Both the position numbers and the translations under genes were made by a program. Positions 1-5,089 of a stretch of DNA of 6,286 nucleotides are shown one piece after another. This DNA comes from Actinomycetota bacterium (GTDB lineage: Bacteria > Actinomycetota > Actinomycetes > Streptosporangiales > Streptosporangiaceae): assembly GCA_003140115.1 (NCBI GenBank), contig PLIQ01000058.1:1-6286 (forward strand), in the 5' to 3' direction. Below the pieces are notes generated by a model. The model was not told the origin of the DNA, made no database searches, and saw only the letters and a list, made by a program, of their open reading frames with translations. Position 1 is the stretch's first letter. Each line of letters starts with the position of its first letter.

Positions 1-1
1 G

Positions 2-1594
2 GCCAACCCGGCCGGCCTGCTGCTGAGCAAGATCGCCGAGCGGGACAACGTCGCCGCGCAGACTAACCTGCAGGTCCCGGACGCCGGCGTCCAGCAGGCG
101 CTGCTGTGGAGCAAGCTCAACCTGGCTGACCTCAGCCGGACGATCGATAACGCCGCCATCAGGGACACCCAGGCGGGAACGGTCTACCCGGCTCCGCTGG
201 CCACCGTGCCGCAGCTGTCCGCCATCGACGCGGCCTACCCCGACTACGCCGAGTTCTTCGGCACCGACGGCGCCTACAGCAGCTACGGCCTGGCCGTCAG
301 CGGGCAGTGGCAGACCGCCGTCAACTGGCTGAACGCCATGCGCACGGTGTCGCAAATCGTCAACGGCAGCACCGGCAAGGTGGTGCACGAGGTAACCGCC
401 ACCGGCGCGGTCTACTACGGCGACACCACCGAGCCCGGGGACATCAACGAAACCGCCCAGTTCGCCATCGCCGCCGACCTGGTCTGGCGGTGGTCGGGGG
501 ACAACGCGGTCCTGGCCGACAACTACAAGTTCATCGACGAGGGGGAGCACTACCTGGCCAGCCTGGCCACCGGTCCCGGCGGCCTGTGGCCGGTGGGCGA
601 CGGCATCGTCGAGGACACCTCCCTCGGCGGCGAGGCGCTGGACGTAGCCTCCGAGAACATCCAGGCCCTGGCCGCGCTGCACGACATGGCCGTGGCCGTG
701 CACGACGCCTCCACCGCCCGCTGGGCCGCCCAGCGGGAGCAGGCCATGCTGGCGGCGTTCGGTCAGTGGTGGATCTCCAGCCAGCACCTGTACGCGGACT
801 CGATCTGCACCTCAGCCTCGGACGGCACCGACTGCACCGCGGCGGGCCAGCAGCTCCAGCAGCGGTGGTGGACCAGCGTCGCCCCGATGGAGCAGGACAT
901 CGCGCCGGTCCCCGACGCCGACGCGGCGCTCGGGCAGCTGGAGACGCCCACCTTTAGCGGGTCGTGCGGCCTGTACGTGGACGGCGTGGGCGGCCCGTCG
1001 GGCACCGGCGGCCAGACCTGCTACCTGGTCAACACCGGGGCCCTGGCGGTGGGCGAAGCCAACTACGGGCGCCTGCCGCAGGCCGTCACCGACATGGACG
1101 AGATCGCCAGCCAGCTCACCGTGGAGATGCCTGGCGCGCTGCCGGAACTGGCCGCGAGCGCCCAGTACAACCCGTTCGAGGCGTTCACCAGCCGGGCGAA
1201 CGTGATGCAGGCTTGGTCCGGCTACGGGCTGCTGTGGACGGTGGTGAACGACCTGCTGGGCGTCAGCCCCGATGCGCCGGCCGGCTCGGTCGCCGTGGTT
1301 CCCGAGATCCCGCCCTCCTGGCCGGCCATGTCGGTGCAGAACCTGCACGTCGGAACGAGCACGCTGGGTGAGACCGTCAGCCGCCAGGGCGGCGCCTACC
1401 GGACCCAGGTGACCGGCGCCCAGGGCCTGGCCCTGACCATCGGCACGGTGCTGGCGGCGGGCGCGACGGTGCACTCGGTCACGCTGAACGGCGCGCCCGT
1501 GGCGTACCGCCTGGTGACCACGCACCGCGGCACCGCGGTCGAGGTCTCGGTGCCCCATCCCGCCGCCAACGAGGTGCTCGCCGTCCAGGCGTGA
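2..1594 (+). CDS. Six-hairpin glycosidase (glycogen-debranching/GH15-like), C-terminal 530 residues, 5' end outside window
   Basis: The reading frame is open from base 2, so this is the C-terminal part of a longer protein; the internal GTG at 206 is not the real start. Residues ~70-420 look like an (alpha/alpha)6-barrel glycosidase of the amylo-alpha-1,6-glucosidase/glycogen-debranching-like type found in actinobacteria. I see FFGTDGAY (85-92), a GKVVHEVTATGAVYYG block (~126-140), an acidic INET segment (148-151), a WRWSGDN helix (162-168) and NPFEAFTSR...VMQAWSGYG (~390-409). From about residue 433 (VVPEIPPSWP) a beta-rich C-terminal domain follows, with LTIGTVLAAGATVHSVTLNG, typical of these proteins. 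Four cysteines (269, 278, 322, 340) fit an exported enzyme with disulfides, but the signal peptide would lie outside the window. By family it hydrolyses an alpha-linked oligo- or polysaccharide; the substrate cannot be named. The nearby GH51/permease remnant at 4595-4834 gives weak support for a former carbohydrate locus. Confidence 0.78.
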   Translation, partial: ANPAGLLLSKIAERDNVAAQTNLQVPDAGVQQALLWSKLNLADLSRTIDNAAIRDTQAGTVYPAPLATVPQLSAIDAAYPDYAEFFGTDGAYSSYGLAVSGQWQTAVNWLNAMRTVSQIVNGSTGKVVHEVTATGAVYYGDTTEPGDINETAQFAIAADLVWRWSGDNAVLADNYKFIDEGEHYLASLATGPGGLWPVGDGIVEDTSLGGEALDVASENIQALAALHDMAVAVHDASTARWAAQREQAMLAAFGQWWISSQHLYADSICTSASDGTDCTAAGQQLQQRWWTSVAPMEQDIAPVPDADAALGQLETPTFSGSCGLYVDGVGGPSGTGGQTCYLVNTGALAVGEANYGRLPQAVTDMDEIASQLTVEMPGALPELAASAQYNPFEAFTSRANVMQAWSGYGLLWTVVNDLLGVSPDAPAGSVAVVPEIPPSWPAMSVQNLHVGTSTLGETVSRQGGAYRTQVTGAQGLALTIGTVLAAGATVHSVTLNGAPVAYRLVTTHRGTAVEVSVPHPAANEVLAVQA

Positions 1595-1596
1595 CC

Positions 1597-1608
1597 GGAC
1601 GGCCGTCC
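1597..1608. terminator. 12-bp perfect palindrome after the glycosidase stop, possible weak terminator
   Basis: GGACGGCCGTCC begins 2 nt after the TGA of the glycosidase and is a perfect palindrome. As RNA it could form only a 4-bp stem with a GGCC loop, and no T-run follows. It is the only symmetric element between the glycosidase and the toxin-antitoxin operator, so a termination or insulating role is possible but unproven. Confidence 0.2.
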
Positions 1609-1625
1609 CCGTAGTGTTGGCCTGC

Positions 1626-1651
1626 TGTACCTTGATGTACATGGATGTACA
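1626..1651. promoter_or_regulatory. YefM-type operator: TGTACA palindromes repeated every 10 bp
   Basis: TGTAC occurs at 1626, 1636 and 1646, exactly one helical turn apart. The last two are complete TGTACA palindromes, and together they form a 7-bp inverted repeat, TGTACAT (1636-1642) and ATGTACA (1645-1651), around a GG centre. TGTACA is the core of the known yefM-yoeB and axe-txe operators, which are bound by YefM-family antitoxins; in E. coli the two cores are about 12 bp apart. The site ends 9 nt before a Phd/YefM antitoxin gene, so autorepression by the antitoxin (with toxin as co-repressor) is the natural reading. Confidence 0.7.
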
Positions 1652-1652
1652 A
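1647..1652 (+). promoter_or_regulatory. -10 hexamer of a leaderless promoter for the antitoxin-toxin genes
   Basis: TACAAT matches the TATAAT consensus at 5 of 6 positions and lies 8 nt before the antitoxin ATG, placing the transcription start at or next to the A of ATG. The bases between (TTCCTGTT) contain no Shine-Dalgarno, which fits a leaderless mRNA. The hexamer overlaps the second TGTACA, so bound antitoxin would block RNA polymerase directly. No good -35 is visible 16-18 bp upstream; this is common in actinobacterial promoters but lowers certainty. Confidence 0.55.
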
Positions 1653-1660
1653 TTCCTGTT

Positions 1661-1951
1661 ATGACCTCGATCACCGTTTCCGAGGCACGGGCCGGGCTAC
1701 CCGAGTTGCTGTCTCGTGTCGACGGCGGTGAGGAAATCACGATTACCCGGCACGGCCGGCCGGTGGCGGTCCTGGTCCGGCCCGACGTGCTGCGCGCCCG
1801 GCGGGCAGGCGCCGCGCTGGACGACGCGGACCGGATCCATGAGCTACTCACCCAAGCCGCGGCCGCCGACCTTCCCGCGGGTCCCGGACTGACCGCGCAG
1901 CGCGCCGAGGAGCTGATCGCCGAGATCAGGGCCGGGCGAGACGCCCGCTAA
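1661..1951 (+). CDS. Phd/YefM-family type II antitoxin
   Basis: This 96-residue protein has the Phd/YefM N-terminal signature: ITVSEAR at 4-10, then LPELLSRVDGGEEITITRHGRPVAVLV at ~13-39, the dimerising DNA-binding half. Residues ~50-96 are acidic and alanine-rich and should be the flexible segment that wraps around and neutralises the toxin. It is expected to inhibit the PIN toxin encoded next and to repress its own promoter through the TGTACA repeats. ATG at 1661 is the only sensible start: it matches the family N-terminus and sits 8 nt after a -10 hexamer with no ribosome binding site. The TAA stop shares its last A with the toxin ATG (TAATG), implying translational coupling. Length is normal for the family (~80-100 aa). 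Confidence 0.88.
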   Translation: MTSITVSEARAGLPELLSRVDGGEEITITRHGRPVAVLVRPDVLRARRAGAALDDADRIHELLTQAAAADLPAGPGLTAQRAEELIAEIRAGRDAR

Positions 1952-2373
1952 TGGACGCCTTCGACGCCGACGCGCTGATCTACGCCGCCGTACCCGGTCA
2001 CCCGCTCGGCCAGGGCGTCGCTGCGCTGTTCCGGTCCGCGGCTCCAGCGACGATGGCGGGCACTGGCTCGCTCCTGCTGCTGCCCGAAGTACTCAGCAAG
2101 CCGCTGCGCGACGGCGCCGCCGACGAGGTCCGCATCCTCGCCGGCCTGCTGGCCCGACTGGACCTGCGTCCGGTAGACCGGGCCACGGCCGAGCTCGCGA
2201 CCGCCCTGTCCAGCCGTTACCGGCTCAAAGCCGCAGACGCCACGCACCTGGCCACTGCCGTGGGCATGGGTGCCGACCGGTTCATCACCAACAACCAACG
2301 CGACTTCCCGGCCACGATCACCGAGATACAGGTGACCTACCCAGCCGATCTCGCCGGCCCGGCCCGGACCTGA
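1951..2373 (+). CDS. vapC: PIN-domain toxin, VapC-type putative ribonuclease
   Basis: A 140-residue single PIN domain. The conserved acids are visible: D5 in FDADALIYA (the family pattern is D-x-N-x-L-I), E46 in LLLPEVLSKPL, and D96 in LKAADATHLATAVGMGADRFIT, the hallmark third block. PIN toxins are metal-dependent RNases that cut tRNA or rRNA and arrest growth when antitoxin is lost. The fourth acidic position, usually TND, reads TNN here (N114-N115), with D118 in QRDF three residues on; activity may persist because this position varies in the family. The start codon overlaps the antitoxin stop, the standard arrangement for this class. No separate promoter or strong ribosome binding site is seen, so expression probably depends on coupling to the antitoxin. 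Confidence 0.85.
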   Translation: MDAFDADALIYAAVPGHPLGQGVAALFRSAAPATMAGTGSLLLLPEVLSKPLRDGAADEVRILAGLLARLDLRPVDRATAELATALSSRYRLKAADATHLATAVGMGADRFITNNQRDFPATITEIQVTYPADLAGPART

Positions 2374-2377
2374 CATC

Positions 2378-3235
2378 ATGACCGACGAGCAGACCGCGGC
2401 GCCGGACAGCACGGCGGTCCGGGTGGCCCTGTGGCGGGCCATTCACGTCCAGGTCGATCCGCCGCCGCACGTGCTCCGGGACGAGATCGGCCTGCAGTTG
2501 GCCGCCCCCGATGACGCCTGGCGGAGTCGCGGCGACATGCATCCGGCCGGCACCAGCACGTTCCGCGCGGGCATCGTGGCCCGCTCCCGCTTCACCGAGG
2601 ACCTGGTCGCCGAACGGGCCGCCAATGGCGTCACCCAGTACGTCATCCTGGGCGCGGGCCTGGACACCTTCGCCCAGCGCCAGCCCGAGCTTGCCTCCCG
2701 GCTGCGGGTGTTCGAGGTTGACCGGCCCGGCCCCCAGGCCTGGAAACGCGAGCGGCTGACCGAGCTCGGCTACGGCATCCCGCCGTGGCTGCGGCTGGTG
2801 CCGGTCGATTTCGAGGCGGACGGGTCGTGGTGGGACCGCCTGGTGGCCGCCGGATTCGACGCCGCCGAGCCCGCGGTGGTGGCCTCCCTCGGCGTCAGCA
2901 TGTACCTCACCAAGGACGCGAACGCGGCTACCCTGCGCCAGCTCGCATCGCTCGCCCCCGGCTCGACGCTGATCATGACGTTCGCGCCGCCGCTGGACCT
3001 GCTCGACGCGCAAGCCCGCGCCGGACGTCTGACCGCGGAGAACGGCGCACGCGCGTCCGGCACGCCCTGGCTCAGTTCCTTCGCCCCGCGGGAAATCCTG
3101 ACCTTGGCCCGCCAGGCCGGCTTCACCGGCGCCCGCCACGTCAGCGCGGCCCTGCTCAACGAGCGCTACTTCGCCGCCAGGACCGATGACCTTCGCACCG
3201 CACCCGGAGAGGAGCTCCTGGTAGCCACCACCTGA
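2378..3235 (+). CDS. SAM-dependent methyltransferase, TIGR00027/LCMT-like (PPM) family
   Basis: A 285-residue class I methyltransferase of the leucine-carboxyl-methyltransferase-like group that is expanded in actinobacteria. The SAM-binding motif I is YVILGAGLDTFAQR (88-101). The acidic ribose-binding end of strand beta2 is VFEVDRP (111-117). VPVDFE (141-146) precedes the third strand, and SLGVSMYLTKDA (170-181) is the family's motif IV region, followed by LIMTFAPP (198-205). The methyl acceptor cannot be told from sequence: relatives act on polyketides or other small molecules, and many are uncharacterised. It starts only 4 nt after the PIN toxin stop and no promoter is visible between, so it is probably co-transcribed with the toxin-antitoxin pair. 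It converges on peptidase E with a 15-bp gap. Length is normal for the family. Confidence 0.85.
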   Translation: MTDEQTAAPDSTAVRVALWRAIHVQVDPPPHVLRDEIGLQLAAPDDAWRSRGDMHPAGTSTFRAGIVARSRFTEDLVAERAANGVTQYVILGAGLDTFAQRQPELASRLRVFEVDRPGPQAWKRERLTELGYGIPPWLRLVPVDFEADGSWWDRLVAAGFDAAEPAVVASLGVSMYLTKDANAATLRQLASLAPGSTLIMTFAPPLDLLDAQARAGRLTAENGARASGTPWLSSFAPREILTLARQAGFTGARHVSAALLNERYFAARTDDLRTAPGEELLVATT

Positions 3236-3240
3236 GACCC

Positions 3241-3262
3241 CGCCGGCCAGTCAGAGCCGGCG
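3241..3262. terminator. Inverted repeat between convergent genes, possible bidirectional terminator
   Basis: CGCCGGC (3241-3247) and GCCGGCG (3256-3262) form a perfect 7-bp GC-only stem with an 8-nt loop, beginning 5 nt after the methyltransferase stop. The peptidase E stop codon (complement of 3251-3253) lies in the loop. A symmetric stem between tail-to-tail genes fits a shared terminator. No U-tract follows in either direction, as is usual in high-GC actinobacteria, so the call rests on position and symmetry. Confidence 0.45.
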
Positions 3263-3979
3263 TGCAGGGATCGGTTCGTCGTGGTAGCCGCCGTCGGAGG
3301 ACGGCTCCACCCACCAGGCCCGGACGCCGTCCCGCATGGCGACGGCTTCATGCAGTTCGGTGCCGATGTAGTGCAGACCGACGCCGTCCTCGGTGGCGTA
3401 CCCGGCCGGGAGTTCGCCGTTGGCCACGTACTCGCGGTAGACGCGGCGGCGGGGCTGGTCGTCGAGCGAGTCATGAACTCCGTTGCTGTAGGGCAGGAGG
3501 CCTAGGCCGTCGGTGAACACGGCCAGGGAGTCGCCGAACGAGTCGGTCGGCCCACCGGGGTGCCAGCACAGGCTGCCGGCGCTCCACCCGGCGAGAACCA
3601 CCCCCGCCTCCCAGCATTCCCGCATGACCGGGGCCAGGCCATGCGCCCGCCACACCGCCATCAGGTTGACCACGCTGCCGCCCCCGACCAGCAGGACGTC
3701 CTGCGCCATCAGATGCGCCTCGACATCGGGCACGCTGGGCTGCGTGAACAGCGTGAGCACGCTGAAGTCGACGTCCTCACGGCCGACGAAAACCTCGGCC
3801 ACCGCTTCAATGGCGGACGGAGAATCGCCGGTAGCCGTAGGGATAAAGCAGACCCGTTTCTTCCCGTCGCCAGCGGCGAGGTCCACCGCGTACTCAAGGA
3901 ACGCCGGGTCACGCTTCTCACCTGGAGGGCGGTTCAGCACCCCGGAGAAAGCGAACACCTGTCTCGGCCTGACGGGCAC
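3251..3979 (-). CDS. pepE: Peptidase E, family S51 (alpha-aspartyl dipeptidase-like)
   Basis: A 242-residue cytoplasmic serine peptidase of the PepE class, which in characterised members cleaves dipeptides with N-terminal aspartate. The nucleophile elbow is GWSAGS with Ser133, preceded by LLVGGGSVVNLM (96-107), the conserved Gly-rich turn. TDSF (145-148) and the LLPYSNGVHD stretch, giving His169, match the family's histidine region. E197 in ATEDGVGLHYI is a plausible third member, by comparison with the Ser-His-Glu triad of the Salmonella enzyme. The start is GTG at 3979, which begins just before the first strand (RQVFAFSG). No clear Shine-Dalgarno precedes it, but a promoter-like pair lies upstream, suggesting a leaderless transcript. 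Length is typical. It is convergent with the methyltransferase and divergent from the DUF1269-like gene. Confidence 0.88.
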   Translation of the reverse strand: MPVRPRQVFAFSGVLNRPPGEKRDPAFLEYAVDLAAGDGKKRVCFIPTATGDSPSAIEAVAEVFVGREDVDFSVLTLFTQPSVPDVEAHLMAQDVLLVGGGSVVNLMAVWRAHGLAPVMRECWEAGVVLAGWSAGSLCWHPGGPTDSFGDSLAVFTDGLGLLPYSNGVHDSLDDQPRRRVYREYVANGELPAGYATEDGVGLHYIGTELHEAVAMRDGVRAWWVEPSSDGGYHDEPIPARRL

Positions 3980-3985
3980 CTTTAC

Positions 3986-4013
3986 AGCCTAACGACCTCT
4001 TTAGAGCTGTCAT
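3986..4013 (-). promoter_or_regulatory. pepE: Predicted leaderless promoter of peptidase E
   Basis: Read on the minus strand, ATGACA (4013-4008, 5 of 6 matches to TTGACA) is followed after 16 bp by TAGGCT (3991-3986), which fits the TANNNT pattern. The GTG start begins 6 nt further on, so transcription would begin at or near the start codon. Inside the spacer, CTCT and AGAG (3997-4000 and 4003-4006) form a short inverted repeat that could hold a regulator; that part is weak. Confidence 0.45.
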
Positions 4014-4076
4014 AGCACGGAGCAATACCCCGAGAGCCACCATCGCTTTTACCGCCGCCGGGCTGGGGTGTGGACT

Positions 4077-4094
4077 ACTGGCTGAGTGACCAGT
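4077..4094. repeat. Short inverted repeat upstream of the DUF1269-like gene
   Basis: ACTGG (4077-4081) and CCAGT (4090-4094) are perfect 5-bp arms, 8 bp apart, inside the ~170-bp divergent intergenic region. They could be an operator half-site pair for the rightward gene, whose own promoter I could not identify with confidence. Chance occurrence is quite possible at this size. Confidence 0.2.
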
Positions 4095-4141
4095 TCACGG
4101 ACCGGGCTGGCGCCAGGTCGCCCACCGGGTGGCCCAAGAGC

Positions 4142-4148
4142 GAGGAGA
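4142..4148 (+). promoter_or_regulatory. Ribosome binding site fixing the GTG start at 4153
   Basis: GAGGAGA is a strong Shine-Dalgarno match ending 4 nt before the GTG at 4153. It decides against the earlier in-frame GTG at 4129, which has no such site and would add eight poorly conserved-looking residues. Confidence 0.75.
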
Positions 4149-4152
4149 AACC

Positions 4153-4566
4153 GTGACCGACAACAAGTCCATGGTCTTGTACACCGCGGCCTACGACAGC
4201 GTCTCGGACGCGCTGGCCGACCTGGTCGCGCTCGAGCAGCTGCACAAGGACCGGGTGATCGGCGAGTACGACGCGGCGGTAATCGATCAGCAGGACGGCA
4301 AGCCGCACATCGCCAAGCGAATGGACCGCCCGGGGGTGCGCGTCATCCCGGAGTGGTTCGGGGGCGGGACGCTGCCGCGCAAGGAACTCAAGGAAGCAGC
4401 CGCAGAGCTGACGGCAGGCCAGGCGGGACTGATCGCGGTCGGCGAGCCCACGATCGAAAAGGCCCTCGACCAGGCGTTGACGAAGGCCGAGAGGGTCGTG
4501 AAGCACACCGTGGATGCCACCACCGACGAGATCACCAGCGAGTTGCAGGAAGCGCTCAAGAGCTAG
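4153..4566 (+). CDS. Conserved actinobacterial protein, DUF1269-like, function unknown
   Basis: From the GTG at 4153 the protein has 137 residues. It resembles small actinobacterial proteins described as DUF1269-like. Residues ~7-50 form an alternating strand-helix pattern (VLYTAAYDSVSDALADLVALEQLHK, then VIGEYDAAVID). A conserved VRVIPEWFGGGTLPRKEL segment follows at ~72-89, then helices with AGLIAVGEPTIEKAL (~100-114) and an amphipathic C-terminal helix rich in Glu, Lys and Ala. Unlike larger DUF1269 proteins it lacks the glycine-rich hydrophobic stretch that looks membrane-spanning, and there is no signal peptide, so it should be a soluble ferredoxin-like fold in the cytoplasm. The reaction or partner is not known. 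It is transcribed alone, divergent from peptidase E, and the next gene on the strand is over 500 bp away. Confidence 0.72.
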   Translation: MTDNKSMVLYTAAYDSVSDALADLVALEQLHKDRVIGEYDAAVIDQQDGKPHIAKRMDRPGVRVIPEWFGGGTLPRKELKEAAAELTAGQAGLIAVGEPTIEKALDQALTKAERVVKHTVDATTDEITSELQEALKS

Positions 4567-4594
4567 GGACCAGACCGCGGCGAAGCGGGGGCAA

Positions 4595-4762
4595 TTACTT
4601 AAGGCCGGTGCCGGCCACGCCCTCCACGATCTGACGTTGGGCCAGCAGGAACACGAAGACCAGGGGCAGCGCTCCGAGGACCGCCGAAGCCATCTGCAGG
4701 GCGTTCACGATCCCGACCCCGCTGACCACCGTGCCGATGCCAGCCGGGATGGTCATCATCGT
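4595..4762 (-). pseudogene. C-terminal remnant of a MalG-type carbohydrate ABC transporter permease
   Basis: On the minus strand, a frame ending in TAA at 4597-4595 encodes about 55 residues that read like the end of a binding-protein-dependent sugar permease. MMTIPAGIGTV is the usual extracellular loop. MASAVLGALPLVFVFLLAQR is the last transmembrane helix running into the cytoplasmic QRQIVEGVAGTGLK tail, close to the family's QRYfVqGltaGavK ending. The rest of the permease, including the EAA loop that contacts the ATPase, is absent, so it cannot transport. The upstream end is joined in frame to a different protein family (next feature). It is the end of a deletion or rearrangement, on the strand opposite its neighbours. 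Confidence 0.65.
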
Positions 4763-4834
4763 CGGGCCGTACATCTCGTTGCCCAGACCCCAGTACCGGA
4801 CGCCGTAGGGACCCGGCGGTCAAGCGCGCCGGTC
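4763..4834 (-). pseudogene. Internal fragment of a GH51 alpha-L-arabinofuranosidase, with in-frame stop
   Basis: Immediately upstream of, and in frame with, the permease remnant, the minus strand reads PYGVRYWGLGNEMYGP. This matches the GH51 hallmark (PYGVKxWxLGNEMDGPWQ) containing the acid/base glutamate. Further upstream the frame reads DRRA, then TGA (4822-4820), then PPGPYGV, against the family's DLRRA-x-G-x-x-x-PYGV, so the stop lies inside the homologous stretch. Only ~24 codons survive. The usual NEMDGPW is NEMYGP here, and the permease-like sequence takes over right after it. The match is short but distinctive; I infer a decayed arabinoside-utilisation gene. Confidence 0.45.
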
Positions 4835-4869
4835 GCCCGGTCCGTCAGTACGTCGATTCTGGCCAAGGA

Positions 4870-4887
4870 CTGCTCCTCCCAGAGCAG
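4870..4887. repeat. Inverted repeat 1 of the hairpin cluster
   Basis: CTGCTC (4870-4875) and GAGCAG (4882-4887) are perfect 6-bp arms around a 6-nt loop. On the plus strand the stem is followed by CACTTTCT, faintly terminator-like. No intact gene covers it. It is the first of three stem-loops within 161 bp. Confidence 0.35.
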
Positions 4888-4923
4888 CACTTTCTACCCA
4901 TCCGTACCGGGCTAAACATGGAA

Positions 4924-4948
4924 GGAATCCGTTTTCCTCCGGAGTTCC
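4924..4948. repeat. Inverted repeat 2 of the hairpin cluster
   Basis: GGAATCCG (4924-4931) pairs with CGGAGTTCC (4940-4948), leaving one bulged G, around an 8-nt pyrimidine loop (TTTTCCTC). It lies in non-coding sequence between the permease/GH51 remnant and the hydrolase. Confidence 0.35.
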
Positions 4949-4981
4949 CGTGCCGCGCACGCACCGGCCCAGGCCGTAGCG

Positions 4982-5030
4982 CCACGGCCCGTTCGGGATA
5001 ATTGAAATTCTTTTCGCCGAACGGCCGTGG
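4982..5030. repeat. Inverted repeat 3: 14-bp hairpin with an AT-rich loop
   Basis: CCACGGCCCGTTCGG (4982-4996) and CCGAACGGCCGTGG (5017-5030) are complementary over 14 bp with one bulged C. The 20-nt loop (4997-5016) is strikingly AT-rich for this genome and contains GATAAT (4997-5002), a 5/6 match to a -10 hexamer, and AATT repeated around GA. The structure ends 59 bp before the hydrolase start, so it could act as a DNA cruciform/operator, as part of a leader RNA if transcription starts upstream, or as the end of a former mobile element. No tRNA-like or riboswitch-like fold was recognised. The rest of 4835-5089 shows nothing I can name. Confidence 0.55.
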
Positions 5031-5050
5031 TTCCTGCCGTCGTCCCCGAC

Positions 5051-5079
5051 TGGCGATGAGTTCGCGGGCCGCGTACCGT
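5051..5079 (+). promoter_or_regulatory. Possible promoter of the alpha/beta hydrolase
   Basis: TGGCGA (5051-5056, 3 of 6 matches to the -35 consensus) is separated by 17 bp from TACCGT (5074-5079, TANNNT pattern), 10 nt before the ATG. There is no Shine-Dalgarno before the ATG, so a leaderless or nearly leaderless transcript is plausible. The -35 is poor and the call is tentative. Confidence 0.28.
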
Positions 5080-5089
5080 CCTATCCGGT

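Noticed and set aside
206..1594. Internal GTG at 206 as the start of the glycosidase
   Set aside because: The frame is open from base 2 and the 68 preceding residues read as continuous helical protein, so the true start is outside the window.
812..1642. Long minus-strand open frame opposite the glycosidase
   Set aside because: Arg/Gly/His-rich composition typical of the antisense of high-GC genes; no family features, and the sense frame is clearly coding.
2318..3139. Minus-strand open frame opposite the methyltransferase
   Set aside because: Low-complexity Gly/Arg/Ala translation with no motif; the sense strand carries complete methyltransferase motifs.
4122..4132. CCACCGGGTGG near-palindrome before the DUF1269-like gene
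   Set aside because: Short, GC-only and without a spaced repeat or link to a promoter; expected by chance at this base composition.
4129..4152. GTG at 4129 as the start of the DUF1269-like protein
   Set aside because: No ribosome binding site precedes it, whereas GAGGAGA sits at the right distance from the GTG at 4153.
4075..4506. Minus-strand open frame opposite the DUF1269-like gene
   Set aside because: No recognisable domain; the plus-strand gene has a ribosome binding site and family motifs.
4603..4616. GGCCGG-TG-CCGGCC as a terminator after the DUF1269-like gene
   Set aside because: The 2-nt loop is too tight and the sequence is explained as Gly/Ala/Thr codons in the permease remnant.
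4820..4891. Protein-like minus-strand reading (VLLWEEQSLARIDVLTDR) next to the GH51 fragment
   Set aside because: Bounded upstream by a stop, matches no family I recognise, and competes with the GH51 frame over the overlapping bases.
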